From: Rariglobus sp.
Lineage (GTDB): Bacteria; Verrucomicrobiota; Verrucomicrobiia; Opitutales; Opitutaceae
Assembly (NCBI GenBank): GCA_029266495.1
Contig: JAQSWS010000005.1
Coordinates: 1-64,000, forward strand
Reading direction: 5' to 3'
DNA: 64,000 bases
Shown here: piece by piece, positions 20,232-35,220 of the stretch
How the letters are laid out: every line of letters begins with the position of its first letter
Position numbering within the stretch: position 1 is the first letter of the stretch
Translations under genes and position numbers: made by a program
Notes under the pieces: model-generated
The model's input: the letters and a program-made list of their open reading frames with translations, nothing else
Told to the model about the DNA's origin: nothing
Database searches by the model: none

Positions 20232-20307
20232 GTCGCTATCCCGCGTTACCCTCAAATTCCGTCGGAAAACACCGGATTCGTATTTTCCCAAGCAACACTG
20301 GCCGCCC

Positions 20308-20775
20308 TTAAAGCGCGCCATCCGCCGTTGGCGCGGGACTGTTGTTCACGCCGTAGGACAGATTGAATTTCAGCCAGAAATCATTGATCGCGCGAACCAT
20401 CTCAACCAGGCCCTCAAAATTCGCGGGCTTGCACAAATAGGCGTTGGCACCCAGCCGGTAGGCCTCGGCGATGTCCGTTTCATTGCTGGAGGCACTCAAT
20501 ACAACGACAATCAAACTCCGGCCGGCCAGTTCACGGATGCGTTTAAGCACGTCCAGTCCCTTCACCTGGGGCAGCTTCAGATCCAGTAAAACGAGATAGG
20601 GCAACGGGAACTCCGCCCGGTTCGAAAACCGTCCGCAGCCCTCCACATAATCGAGCGCCTGCCGGCCGTCGTCCGCAACCTGAAGGGAATTTTCAATGCC
20701 CGCTTTCTTGAGCGCCCGCGTCAGAAGGAACACGTCGTTCTCATCGTCCTCCACCAGCAAAATAAGTTTTGTCAT
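20308..20775 (-). CDS. Single-domain response regulator (Rcp1/CheY-like)
   Basis: 155 aa receiver domain with VEDDENDVFLL acidic pocket, phosphoacceptor in LVLLDLKLPQVKGLDVLKRI, and the Thr/Ser and Lys signature (VVLSASSNE, CKPANFEGLVE). The long insertion before the phosphoacceptor strand (DYVEGCGRFSNRAEFPLP) is typical of Rcp-type regulators that partner with phytochrome-like kinases. No output domain. Its start overlaps the stop of the upstream kinase by 4 nt, so the two are translationally coupled and very likely partners. Confidence 0.9.
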   Translation of the reverse strand: MTKLILLVEDDENDVFLLTRALKKAGIENSLQVADDGRQALDYVEGCGRFSNRAEFPLPYLVLLDLKLPQVKGLDVLKRIRELAGRSLIVVVLSASSNETDIAEAYRLGANAYLCKPANFEGLVEMVRAINDFWLKFNLSYGVNNSPAPTADGAL

Positions 20776-21959
20776 GATGCGGCTCGCTTGAGTTGAAGCC
20801 AGAACCGGCTTCCCTCGCCGAGGTTCGATTCAAACCCGTATTGGCCGCTCATGCGTTCGACGGCTTTGCGCACGATGGTGAGCCCCACCCCCGTGCCGTC
20901 GTATTCACTGGGGGCGTTGACCTGCTCGAACAGGCCAAAAATGCGGCCGTGGTTTTTGGAATGAATGCCAATGCCGTTGTCCTCCACCCAGACGCGAACT
21001 TCGGTGTCCCTCGGTTCCGCCCAGATCCTCACGCGCGGGTGGTTTCCCTTCGGTTGAAACTTCACCGCGTTGCCCACCAGGTTGGAAAGGCATTGGGTCA
21101 AAAAGGCCTCGTTTCCAATGACGACCGGCAGCGTTCCCTCGATGAAAACATCAGCCCGGGGAGGCTGCCAGTCCGGGTAGGTCGCGATGATGTCGCGGGC
21201 GAGGTGGTCCAGGTCGAGCGGCTGCATCGGGGCGGGCGCGCGAAGGATCTTGGTGTAGCTCAAAACATCCTGGATGAGCCGGTCGAGGCGGGTCGCCGCG
21301 CTGTCGATGCGACGCAAATACTCCGAGCCCTCGGCATCAAGCTGGCTGGCATGCTCCTCCCGGAGGATGTGCGAAAAGCCCTGCATCGCCCGCAACGGAG
21401 CGCGCATGTCGTGGGCGATGCTGTAGGAAAACGCCTCCAGTTCCTGGACCATTTCGTTCAACTCGGCGGTTCGCTCGCTCTTCAGCTGGTTGGCCTCCTG
21501 CAACGCCGCCTCGACGAGCTTGCGCTCGGCGATTTCGGACTGAAGCGCGCTGTTGGCGACTTTGAGTTCGCGATTTTTCCGATAAAGCTCGGCGAAAACG
21601 GCGACCTTGGACCGCAGGATCGCCGCATTCAGCGGCTTCGTCACGTAGTCCACCGCGCCCGCGCCGTAGCCCGACAAGATATCCCCTTCCGCGTCGTGGT
21701 GGGCGCTCAGGAAGATGATGGGGACATCGCGCGTTTTCTGGCGCTCCTTGATCGCCCGCGCCAGTTCGATGCCGTTCATTTCGGGCATCTCCACATCGAG
21801 CACGATGAGGGCAAACTCGGTCTTGAGGAGCGCGATCATCGCCTCCCGCGCCGACGTGACCGAGGTCAGCTTGTAATCGGGAAACGCGAGCAGGCTCTCC
21901 AGCGCGACGAGGTTTTCGCGCTGATCGTCGACGAGGAGCAGGTTAAGATGGGGTTCCAT
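20772..21959 (-). CDS. REC-coiled coil-histidine kinase
   Basis: Start at ATG 21959 (MEPHLNLLLVDDQRENLVAL). 395 aa. Residues 1-125: receiver domain with LIVLDVEMPEMNG. Residues 125-180: coiled coil. Then HisKA with the phytochrome-style H-box YSIAHDMRAPLRAMQGFSHI, and an HATPase domain with LVGNAVKF (N box), DNGIGI and GTGVGLTI. No membrane segment, so cytoplasmic. It lies 19 nt after the stop of the giant hybrid kinase and overlaps the downstream response regulator, making a three-gene phosphorelay. Confidence 0.9.
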   Translation of the reverse strand: MEPHLNLLLVDDQRENLVALESLLAFPDYKLTSVTSAREAMIALLKTEFALIVLDVEMPEMNGIELARAIKERQKTRDVPIIFLSAHHDAEGDILSGYGAGAVDYVTKPLNAAILRSKVAVFAELYRKNRELKVANSALQSEIAERKLVEAALQEANQLKSERTAELNEMVQELEAFSYSIAHDMRAPLRAMQGFSHILREEHASQLDAEGSEYLRRIDSAATRLDRLIQDVLSYTKILRAPAPMQPLDLDHLARDIIATYPDWQPPRADVFIEGTLPVVIGNEAFLTQCLSNLVGNAVKFQPKGNHPRVRIWAEPRDTEVRVWVEDNGIGIHSKNHGRIFGLFEQVNAPSEYDGTGVGLTIVRKAVERMSGQYGFESNLGEGSRFWLQLKRAAS

Positions 21960-21978
21960 ATCGCGGGGCGGCGGCTGG

Positions 21979-28311
<6,333 letters not shown>

Positions 28312-28612
28312 ACTAAAGGTTGCGTTGCTTTGCAGGTAGGCGCGCGGAGTTCAGATCATACACCGGTCAAATTTCTCCAGACGGGGTGATTTCAGCATAA
28401 GCCGGTGTAGTAAACCGCCAGACGAGAGCCCAAATTTCAGGGGAACTCCAGCAACAGCCCTCCAAAAACCTCCGATCATCCCGTAGGAGTTTCCCCCATG
28501 GGAGCTTTCTGACTCGCCCGGTGAGGCTTTCAAAAAAATTACGCAACTCAAATGCACTAGTCGGCGTCTTGCGAACCGGCGAAATGAGAGCCATGAATCT
28601 CGCCGCCAACCG
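28312..28612. other. Intergenic region between divergent genes
   Basis: About 300 nt between the giant kinase start and the lipase-like gene. It should carry both promoters. I see no clear palindrome, RNA gene or small ORF that I can support. Confidence 0.5.
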
Positions 28613-29365
28613 ATGAATACCCTGCGCCTCCGTCTGCTTTGTTGTTTCTTCGGTGTCGTGCCTGCCGCCCACGCCGCAGACAGGGTCATTCTGCTCCACG
28701 GACTCGGCCGCAGTCCGCTGGCGATGTCCCGGCTCGCCCACGACTTGCGCAAGGACGGTTACGTCGTGAGCAACCTTGCTTATCCTTCGCAACGCGCCGA
28801 CATCCGCACGCTCGCCAATGTCACCCTCGGCCCGGTGTTCGCCGCGACACCGGCCGGCACGCGCATCCACATCGTCACCCATTCGCTCGGCGGCATCCTC
28901 GTGCGCCAATACCTCCACGATCACGGCACGCCCGCGTCCCTCGGTCGAATCGTGATGCTCGCCCCGCCCAATGGCGGCAGTGAACTCGTCGACCACCTGC
29001 GCAACTGGTCTCTTTACCGTTGGATCAATGGCCCCGCCGGCCTGCAACTCGGCACCGATGACACCTCCGTGCCCCGCATGCTCGGGCCGCTCCCTCCCGG
29101 CACCGAAGTCGGCATCATCGCCGGCAGCACCTCGCTCAACCCTCTTTTCTCCGCCCTGATCAACGGCCCCGATGATGGTAAAGTCTCCGTCGCCCGCACC
29201 CATCTCCGTGGCGAAAGCGCCCATCTCACCGTTCCTCATTCGCACACCTGGCTGATGTGGCGCCGCCCGGTCCTCACCGAGATTCAAAGTTTCCTCCGCA
29301 CCGGCCGCTTCACCCGCCCCACACCGCCGTCCAACGCGAAATCCCCCGACCCCTTTGTCACTTGA
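28613..29365 (+). CDS. Exported alpha/beta hydrolase, lipase-like
   Basis: 250 aa with a signal peptide (MNTLRLRLLCCFFGVVPAAH, cleavage near AHA). RVILLHGLGRSPLAM is the oxyanion-hole HG motif and IHIVTHSLGGILVRQYL holds the nucleophile elbow as T-H-S-L-G-G. VMLAPPNGGSELVD is typical of PGAP1- or triacylglycerol-lipase-like esterases. The catalytic His is probably in VPHSHTWL near residue 207. It probably acts on lipids or esters in the periplasm; substrate unknown. It stands apart from the downstream paralogue cluster. Confidence 0.85.
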   Translation: MNTLRLRLLCCFFGVVPAAHAADRVILLHGLGRSPLAMSRLAHDLRKDGYVVSNLAYPSQRADIRTLANVTLGPVFAATPAGTRIHIVTHSLGGILVRQYLHDHGTPASLGRIVMLAPPNGGSELVDHLRNWSLYRWINGPAGLQLGTDDTSVPRMLGPLPPGTEVGIIAGSTSLNPLFSALINGPDDGKVSVARTHLRGESAHLTVPHSHTWLMWRRPVLTEIQSFLRTGRFTRPTPPSNAKSPDPFVT

Positions 29366-29473
29366 TAAGTGACAAGCTGCCTTCGCTAGGGCGCCGCAAC
29401 CCCGGTGCACCACGCTGCGGTTAATGGTTTGCAGCTGACGCCTCATCCGGTGCAAATCAGCCACCCTCGCGCC

Positions 29474-30778
29474 ATGAAGCCTCTGTCTTTGCTGCTCGCC
29501 CTCTCGCTCGTTGCCAATGCCGCGTTCATCACCACCCGCGTGATGCACTCGTCGTCCGCTCGCACCGACGAAAACCTTCACGCCCGCTCTTCGTCCGCCG
29601 ACGCCTCCGCCGCCAGCGCCAGCGGCAAATCGGACGCCGTCGCCCGCGCCGACTTCATCGCCGCGCTCAAAGCCGACAACGTCGAAGCCCTTCGCGACGT
29701 CCTTCGTGAGGCCGGTCTGCCCGATGCCACCGTCCGCATGATCGTCAGCTCGGCCATCTGGAGCCGCTATCGCGACCGCATGAAGTCCCTTCAGCCCAAA
29801 CCCGACCCGAACCAGCCTTGGTGGAAGAACCAGAACAACAACTGGTATGGCAACAGCACCCGTGAGCAACGCGCGGAAATGCGACGCCTGCAACGCGAAG
29901 CCAAGGACGAATCCGTCCGCCTGCTCGGCCCCGACAAGGACAGCAACGCCTGGGGCTGGCAGGACCCGCGGATCAGCTTTCTCCCGGAGGCCAAACGCGA
30001 GGACCTTCAGGAAATCGAACAGGACTACCAGGACCTGCTCAACGAGGTTCAGCAGGAGATGCAAGGCTTCAACCTGCCCTCCGATGCCGAAAAAATCCGC
30101 TTTCTCCAGGAAGAAAAGAAACGCGATCTCGCCGCCATTCTTACCCCGCAGGAAATGGCCGATTACGAACTGCGCATGTCCCCGACCGCCCAGCAACTCA
30201 GCTGGAAAATGAACCGCTTCGACGGCTCCGAGGACGAATACCGCAAGATCTTCGCCCTCCAGCAAGCCTTCGACTCCACCCAGCAACTCGACGCCTGGGG
30301 CAACCCCATCGGCCAGAGTCCCGACGACTGGAAAAAACGTCAGGACGCCGAGAAACAGCTCGGTGCCCAGATCAAGGAGGCCCTCGGGGCCGAACGCTAC
30401 GCCGAATACCTCCGTTCACAGAACCACGAATACCAGCAACTCGCGACTGCCGCCAAACGCCTCTCCCTTCCGCCCGAAACCGCCACCCAGGTCTACAACC
30501 TGCGCAACGAGGTCGCCGCCGAATCCCAACGCATCGCCGACAACACCAGCCTCGGTAACGACCAGAAAAAACAGGCGCTTGCCGATCTCGCCAAAAAGAT
30601 CCGCGGACAAGTCCGCGCCAGCCTCGGCGAAGAAGCCGCCCAGGTTTATCTCAAAAACGGCATGCACTGGCTGAGCAGCGTCGAACACGGAAACGTCGTC
30701 ACCTTCTCCGAAAACGGACAACACAGCGAGTCACGCGGTCTTCCGCCCGAACAAAAAAAGCCCGCGGCCAAACCCTGA
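29474..30778 (+). CDS. Exported helical protein, paralogue 1 of 3
   Basis: Start at ATG 29474 (MKPLSLLLALSLVANAAFIT), which yields a signal peptide or N-terminal anchor. 434 aa, highly charged and helical with many Gln, Arg and Glu. Motifs shared with the next two genes include DAEKIRFLQEEKKRDLA, YELRMSPTAQQLSWKMNRFD and EYRKIFALQQAFD. A VRMIVSSAIWSRY segment follows the low-complexity linker after the signal. Family not recognised. The three copies lie in tandem in one direction. Confidence 0.75.
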   Translation: MKPLSLLLALSLVANAAFITTRVMHSSSARTDENLHARSSSADASAASASGKSDAVARADFIAALKADNVEALRDVLREAGLPDATVRMIVSSAIWSRYRDRMKSLQPKPDPNQPWWKNQNNNWYGNSTREQRAEMRRLQREAKDESVRLLGPDKDSNAWGWQDPRISFLPEAKREDLQEIEQDYQDLLNEVQQEMQGFNLPSDAEKIRFLQEEKKRDLAAILTPQEMADYELRMSPTAQQLSWKMNRFDGSEDEYRKIFALQQAFDSTQQLDAWGNPIGQSPDDWKKRQDAEKQLGAQIKEALGAERYAEYLRSQNHEYQQLATAAKRLSLPPETATQVYNLRNEVAAESQRIADNTSLGNDQKKQALADLAKKIRGQVRASLGEEAAQVYLKNGMHWLSSVEHGNVVTFSENGQHSESRGLPPEQKKPAAKP

Positions 30779-30868
30779 CCTCACTGCCCCGCCCCTCCGG
30801 CCGCCCGACTCCGTCTCCGTAAAAATTTGCCGCGCTCCCGCCGCGCGGTTTAGTTGGGCGCCTTCCCC

Positions 30869-32188
30869 ATGAAAGCGCTGCCCCTGTTCTTCGCCGCGTC
30901 GCTCGTCGCCAACGCCGCCCTTGTCACCGTCACGCTCCGCCAAGCCGCCTCCGGCCGGACCGATGGCGGACACCCGGGCCCGTCGTCCTCGATCGCGACC
31001 ACCAGCCAGACCTCGGCCACCACCCCCAAGGGCAACGGCATGCTCCCGCCCGAACTCGTCGCGGCGTTGAACTCCCAGAATGTCGAGGCCCTCCGTGATT
31101 TGCTTCGGGACGCCGGCCTGTCCGACGACATGGTTCGCGCGTTGGTCCAGATGCAGATCTGGAAAAAATACGAAACCCGTTTCAAGGCCCTCCAGCCCCA
31201 GCCTGATCCCAACAAGCCGTGGTGGAAGAACGACCGTGACCAGCAAAATGGTTACTTCGGCAGCATGACCAAGGCCCAGCGCGAGGAATCCCGCCGGCTC
31301 CAGCGCGAGGTCCGTGACGAAACCGAACGCCTCCTGGGCCCCGACGCCACCCAGCAACGCTGGCAGGATCCGCGCCTCTCCTTTCTTCCTGCCGAAAAGG
31401 TCAAGGCCCTCCAGCAGGTCCAGCAGGACTACCAGGAGCTGATCAGTGAAGTGAATCAGGATTCGCAAGGCTTCCGCCTCGCTTCCGACGCCGAAAAAAT
31501 CCGCTTCCTGCAGGAAGAACAGAAGCGCGACATCGAGGCGCTCATGACTCCCGAGGAACGCCAGGCTTACGAACTGCGCATGTCCAACACCGCCCAGCAG
31601 CTCCGCAATAAAATGACCCAGTTCGACGCCTCTGAGCAGGAATACCTCGCTATTTTCCCCCTCCAAAAGGCGTTCGACGAAAAATACAACCAGGCCAGCG
31701 ACGGCTACTCCCCGCAACCCGAGCGCGACCAGAACTACTGGAAGGAACGCCGCGAAGCCGAGCAACGGCTCCAGGAACAGATCAAGTCCGTCATCGGCGA
31801 ACAGCGTTACGCCGACTCGATCCGCCTTCAGGACAACGATTATCGGCAACTCGAAGCCGCCACCCAGCGCCTCCAGCTCCCCGCCGACACGCCCACCCGC
31901 CTCTACTCCCTGCGCGACACCGCCGCCGCCGCCGTGCAGCAGATCGCCGACAACCCCAACCTCGCCACCGATCAGAAAAAAGCCGCCCTCACCGCGCTCG
32001 CCGCCAGCACCCGTGACCAGGTTCGCGCCAGCCTCGGCAACGAAGGCGCCGACGCCTATTTCAACAATAACGGCATGCGCTGGATCAAGGAACTCGAGAA
32101 GGGCAACACGATCACCTTCAACAAGGACAGCTCCAACTGGAGCACCAAGGCCCTCCCCAAGGAGCCCAAGAAAGCCGTCGCAAAATAA
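30869..32188 (+). CDS. Exported helical protein, paralogue 2 of 3
   Basis: Start at ATG 30869 (MKALPLFFAASLVANAALVT). 439 aa with the same architecture as the upstream gene: signal or anchor, Ser/Thr/Gly linker, then a long charged helical body with DAEKIRFLQEEQKRDIEALM and YELRMSNTAQQLRNKMTQFD. Closest to paralogue 1. It begins 90 nt after it, with a GC-rich spacer. Probably periplasmic. Function unknown. Confidence 0.75.
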   Translation: MKALPLFFAASLVANAALVTVTLRQAASGRTDGGHPGPSSSIATTSQTSATTPKGNGMLPPELVAALNSQNVEALRDLLRDAGLSDDMVRALVQMQIWKKYETRFKALQPQPDPNKPWWKNDRDQQNGYFGSMTKAQREESRRLQREVRDETERLLGPDATQQRWQDPRLSFLPAEKVKALQQVQQDYQELISEVNQDSQGFRLASDAEKIRFLQEEQKRDIEALMTPEERQAYELRMSNTAQQLRNKMTQFDASEQEYLAIFPLQKAFDEKYNQASDGYSPQPERDQNYWKERREAEQRLQEQIKSVIGEQRYADSIRLQDNDYRQLEAATQRLQLPADTPTRLYSLRDTAAAAVQQIADNPNLATDQKKAALTALAASTRDQVRASLGNEGADAYFNNNGMRWIKELEKGNTITFNKDSSNWSTKALPKEPKKAVAK

Positions 32189-32203
32189 CCGCGCCCCCGG
32201 CCG

Positions 32204-33472
32204 ATGAAATCCCACGTCCTCGTCATCGCCGCCTCCCTGTGCGTCAACGCCGGCCTGCTCGGCTGGATCGCCCTGCGCCCTTCGTCCGGGGCAATGTCGT
32301 CACCGGCTTCTGAATACAACTCCCGGCGCGGCTCCGCCCCCGCCACGGAGTCGGAGCCCGCCCTCCCCGCGTCCACCGTTCCTCCCGCGCCCGACGCGCC
32401 GCCCCCCGAAACCTGGAACCGCCTCCAATCGACCGACCTCGCCACCTTCGTCGCCAACCTCCGTGCCGCCGGCCTCCCCGACCGCCAGGTCCGCATGCTC
32501 GTCAATGCCGAGATCAACGAACGCTTTCGCGCCCGCGAGGAAGCCGTCCGCCCGTCGCGCCCCTCGCGCAACTACTGGGAACCGGGCGATACCTACTACA
32601 ACGACCCCACCACGCTCGAACAACGCCTCGCCCAGCTCGATCTGCGCCGAGAAAAAGCCGCCTTGCGCCGCGAACTCCTCGGCGAAACCCCTCGTGCGGC
32701 CGACGACAACAACCCCGTCCCGCCCGGGAAACGCGACCTCCTTCGCGAGATCAACGAAGATTACAACACCATGATCTCGCAGATCCAGCGCGAGACCCGC
32801 GGCATCTCGCTGGCCTCGGATGAGGAAAAGATCCGCTACCTGCGCGCCGAAAAAGAAGCCGAATTGAAAACGCTCCTCTCCCCCGAGGAACTTCGTGAAT
32901 ACGAAATCCGCTCCTCGTCGACCGCCAACAATCTCCGCTCCGATCTCGCCGCCTTCGGCCCGACCGAACAGGAGTTCCGCTCCCTCTTCGCGCTCCGCAA
33001 GCAATTCGACGATCAGTTTCCCTCCCAACCCGCCGACCCCGGCCCCGATTATTGGACAAAACGCCAGGAGGCGCAAAAGGCCCTCGACGCCCAAATCGCG
33101 CAACAACTCGGCGCGGACCGCGCCCGCGATTACGCCCGCGCCAAGGATCACGAATATCGCAACCTCGCCACCCTCACCCATCGCCTCGGCCTGCCGCAGG
33201 AGACCGCCAGCCAGATTTACGATCTCCGCTACAGCGTCCCGACCGATGCCGCGCAGATTGCCAACAACAAAGCCCTCACTCCGGAGGATCGGAAGGCATC
33301 CCTGAAAGCCATCGCGCAAAAAACCCGGGATCAGCTTGTCACCCAACTTGGCGCCGAGGCGGCCGAAGCCTACCTCAAGCATAACGGCCAGTGGATCAAG
33401 TCGCTCGAACGCGGGCAGGTCATCGAATACAAAGCCGACGGCACCCAGCACACCCATCAGATCTCGCCGTAG
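32204..33472 (+). CDS. Exported helical protein, paralogue 3 of 3
   Basis: 422 aa from ATG 32204 (MKSHVLVIAASLCVNAGLLG), 15 nt after paralogue 2, so in one operon with it. The most divergent of the three, but it keeps DEEKIRYLRAEKEAELKTLL and YEIRSSSTANNLRSDLAAF and the same C-terminal pattern (IKSLERGQVIEY against IKELEKGNTITF). Signal or anchor at the N terminus. The family is unknown to me and may be lineage-specific. Confidence 0.75.
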   Translation: MKSHVLVIAASLCVNAGLLGWIALRPSSGAMSSPASEYNSRRGSAPATESEPALPASTVPPAPDAPPPETWNRLQSTDLATFVANLRAAGLPDRQVRMLVNAEINERFRAREEAVRPSRPSRNYWEPGDTYYNDPTTLEQRLAQLDLRREKAALRRELLGETPRAADDNNPVPPGKRDLLREINEDYNTMISQIQRETRGISLASDEEKIRYLRAEKEAELKTLLSPEELREYEIRSSSTANNLRSDLAAFGPTEQEFRSLFALRKQFDDQFPSQPADPGPDYWTKRQEAQKALDAQIAQQLGADRARDYARAKDHEYRNLATLTHRLGLPQETASQIYDLRYSVPTDAAQIANNKALTPEDRKASLKAIAQKTRDQLVTQLGAEAAEAYLKHNGQWIKSLERGQVIEYKADGTQHTHQISP

Positions 33473-33661
33473 AGCGGCTCTGGTAAACCATAGCCGTTGT
33501 TTTCATTGTAGGGCGACCTTGTGCCGGGCCGGTGAACCGCGCGCAGACGAAAAGCTCCCGGTGCCCGCGGCCCCTCGCCGGTTTCACCGGCCTCCCGCGC
33601 CACTTGACTGTCCAGTTAGCCCTGACTGGCAAGCCTGACACCGCCGTCCGAGGGTGAGCCC

Positions 33662-34393
33662 ATGCCCCTCCCGAGTCCGCCCACCCCCATCGTTTCCCGC
33701 CGCGGCTTCACGTTGATCGAACTCCTCACCGTGGTCGCCATCATCGGCATTCTGGCCGCCATCCTCCTGCTCACCGTGGGTCGCGTTCGCCAGTCGGCAC
33801 GCACGACCCAGGACATGGCCAACATGCGCACCTTCGGGCAGGCCATGCTGCAGTTCTCCGCCGACAACCAGGGCCTCATCAACCAGCATGCCACCTTTGT
33901 CGGCAAGGAAGGCTGGCCTCTCTCCACCTTCATGGGACGGGCCTGGCCCTATCTCGATACCCGCAACCTTTCCGGCAGTCTCAACACGTCCGAGATGAAG
34001 AAGGTTTCCGACCGCTATGTCAGCCAGGTCCTCCTTTACGAGCGCCCCGAACTCATCGGCAGCCCCGGCGGACAGGATAACACCCTGGCCTTCCACAAAG
34101 GCCTCCAGCAAAGCGTCACCACCGCCAACAAAAATCCACAGAACAGCACCGATAATTTCCTGCGTCTGATCACCATCGCCCGGCCCGCTTCCACCCTTTA
34201 CGCCACCGTCGGCACCTGGGGTTTCAACACCAGCGGCAATACCACCTATCGCCCCGAGCCTCTTCCGGAAAAACTTCCCGCCGAGGACATCTATTGGCCC
34301 TACGCCGGACAAAGCACGATTCTGATCTTTCTCGACGGACACATCGGCCTCTGGGGAAAACCCATTACACCCTCGATGTATAGGATCAACTGA
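33662..34393 (+). CDS. Type II secretion/pseudopilin-like protein
   Basis: 243 aa. A short leader ends in SRRG, then FTLIELLTVVAIIGILAAIL: a textbook prepilin cleavage site with Glu at position 5 and a hydrophobic N helix. The rest (about 200 residues) has the globular style of planctomycetal/verrucomicrobial DUF1559-type pseudopilins, with LIFLDGHIGLWGKP at the end. It probably assembles into a surface pseudopilus or is secreted. The prepilin peptidase is not in this window. A deacetylase gene follows in the same direction. Confidence 0.85.
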   Translation: MPLPSPPTPIVSRRGFTLIELLTVVAIIGILAAILLLTVGRVRQSARTTQDMANMRTFGQAMLQFSADNQGLINQHATFVGKEGWPLSTFMGRAWPYLDTRNLSGSLNTSEMKKVSDRYVSQVLLYERPELIGSPGGQDNTLAFHKGLQQSVTTANKNPQNSTDNFLRLITIARPASTLYATVGTWGFNTSGNTTYRPEPLPEKLPAEDIYWPYAGQSTILIFLDGHIGLWGKPITPSMYRIN

Positions 34394-34435
34394 CCGCCCA
34401 CGCTTCGTGCGTGCCGTTCCTCCCCGCCTCCTTGC

Positions 34436-35191
34436 TTGAACTCCTCCGATCACACCCGCTGCATCGTCTCCCTCACCTACGACGACGCCCTGCCCTGCCA
34501 CTTCGAAAGCGTCGCCCCGCTCCTCGAGGAACACGGTCTTCACGGCACGTTTTACGTTCCCTGCGGCGTCCCGTTCTTTCGCGACATCGAGGCGTGGCGC
34601 GAGGTCGCATCCCAAGGCCACGAGCTGGGCAACCACACGCTTTTCCACCCCTGCCACGACCAGGCCTGGCTCGACGAGGCGTATAATCTGCGCAACTACA
34701 CTGCCCGGCGCTGGAGCGACGAAGTTCTCCTCGCCAACAACATCCTCTCCCTGGTCGACGGTCGCACCGTCCGCTCCTTCGGCAACACCTGCCATCACAA
34801 CACCATCGGTTCCGGCAGGACCGCCTCCACCGTGGAGCAGCTCGCGCCCGAGTTTTTCATCGCCACACGCGGAGAAGAAAGCCTCAGGCCGGTCGACCTG
34901 AAAAAGATCAACTGGTTCAATCTCGGCACCCGCAAGGCCGATCATGCCTCCTTCGATCAGCTCAGCCTCGAAATCGGCCGCATGTGCCTCCGCGGCGGCT
35001 GGTTGATTCTCACCTGCCACGGCGTCGGCGCGCGCGATCACAAGCTTCACATGGACGAGGACGAGCATACCCGTCTGGTCGAATGGCTGGCCACCCGGCA
35101 GGAAACCATCTGGACCGCCCCCGTGCGAGTGGTCGCGGAAGCCATCAAACCGTCGCGCCGCGCCCTCGCCCAAGCCGCCTCCAAGACTTAG
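34436..35191 (+). CDS. Polysaccharide deacetylase (NodB-like)
   Basis: 251 aa; the frame opens with TTG at 34436 (read as MNSSDHTRCIVSLTYDDALP). SLTYDDALPCH supplies the catalytic Asp pair (TFDD motif, here TYDD), and GHELGNHTLFHPCH gives the H-x3-H metal site. WLILTCHGVGARDH is the late motif with the general acid His. No signal peptide, so probably cytoplasmic or co-exported. Likely removes N- or O-acetyl groups from a glycan. It overlaps in function with the next gene only by context. Confidence 0.85.
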   Translation: MNSSDHTRCIVSLTYDDALPCHFESVAPLLEEHGLHGTFYVPCGVPFFRDIEAWREVASQGHELGNHTLFHPCHDQAWLDEAYNLRNYTARRWSDEVLLANNILSLVDGRTVRSFGNTCHHNTIGSGRTASTVEQLAPEFFIATRGEESLRPVDLKKINWFNLGTRKADHASFDQLSLEIGRMCLRGGWLILTCHGVGARDHKLHMDEDEHTRLVEWLATRQETIWTAPVRVVAEAIKPSRRALAQAASKT

Positions 35192-35220
35192 CCCGTCGCT
35201 CGCGACACGCCCCTCGCATC

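Noticed and set aside
28367-35173. Long minus-strand ORFs (639, 494, 385 and 529 aa)
   Set aside because: Antisense shadows of the lipase, the three exported paralogues, the pseudopilin and the deacetylase, caused by high GC.
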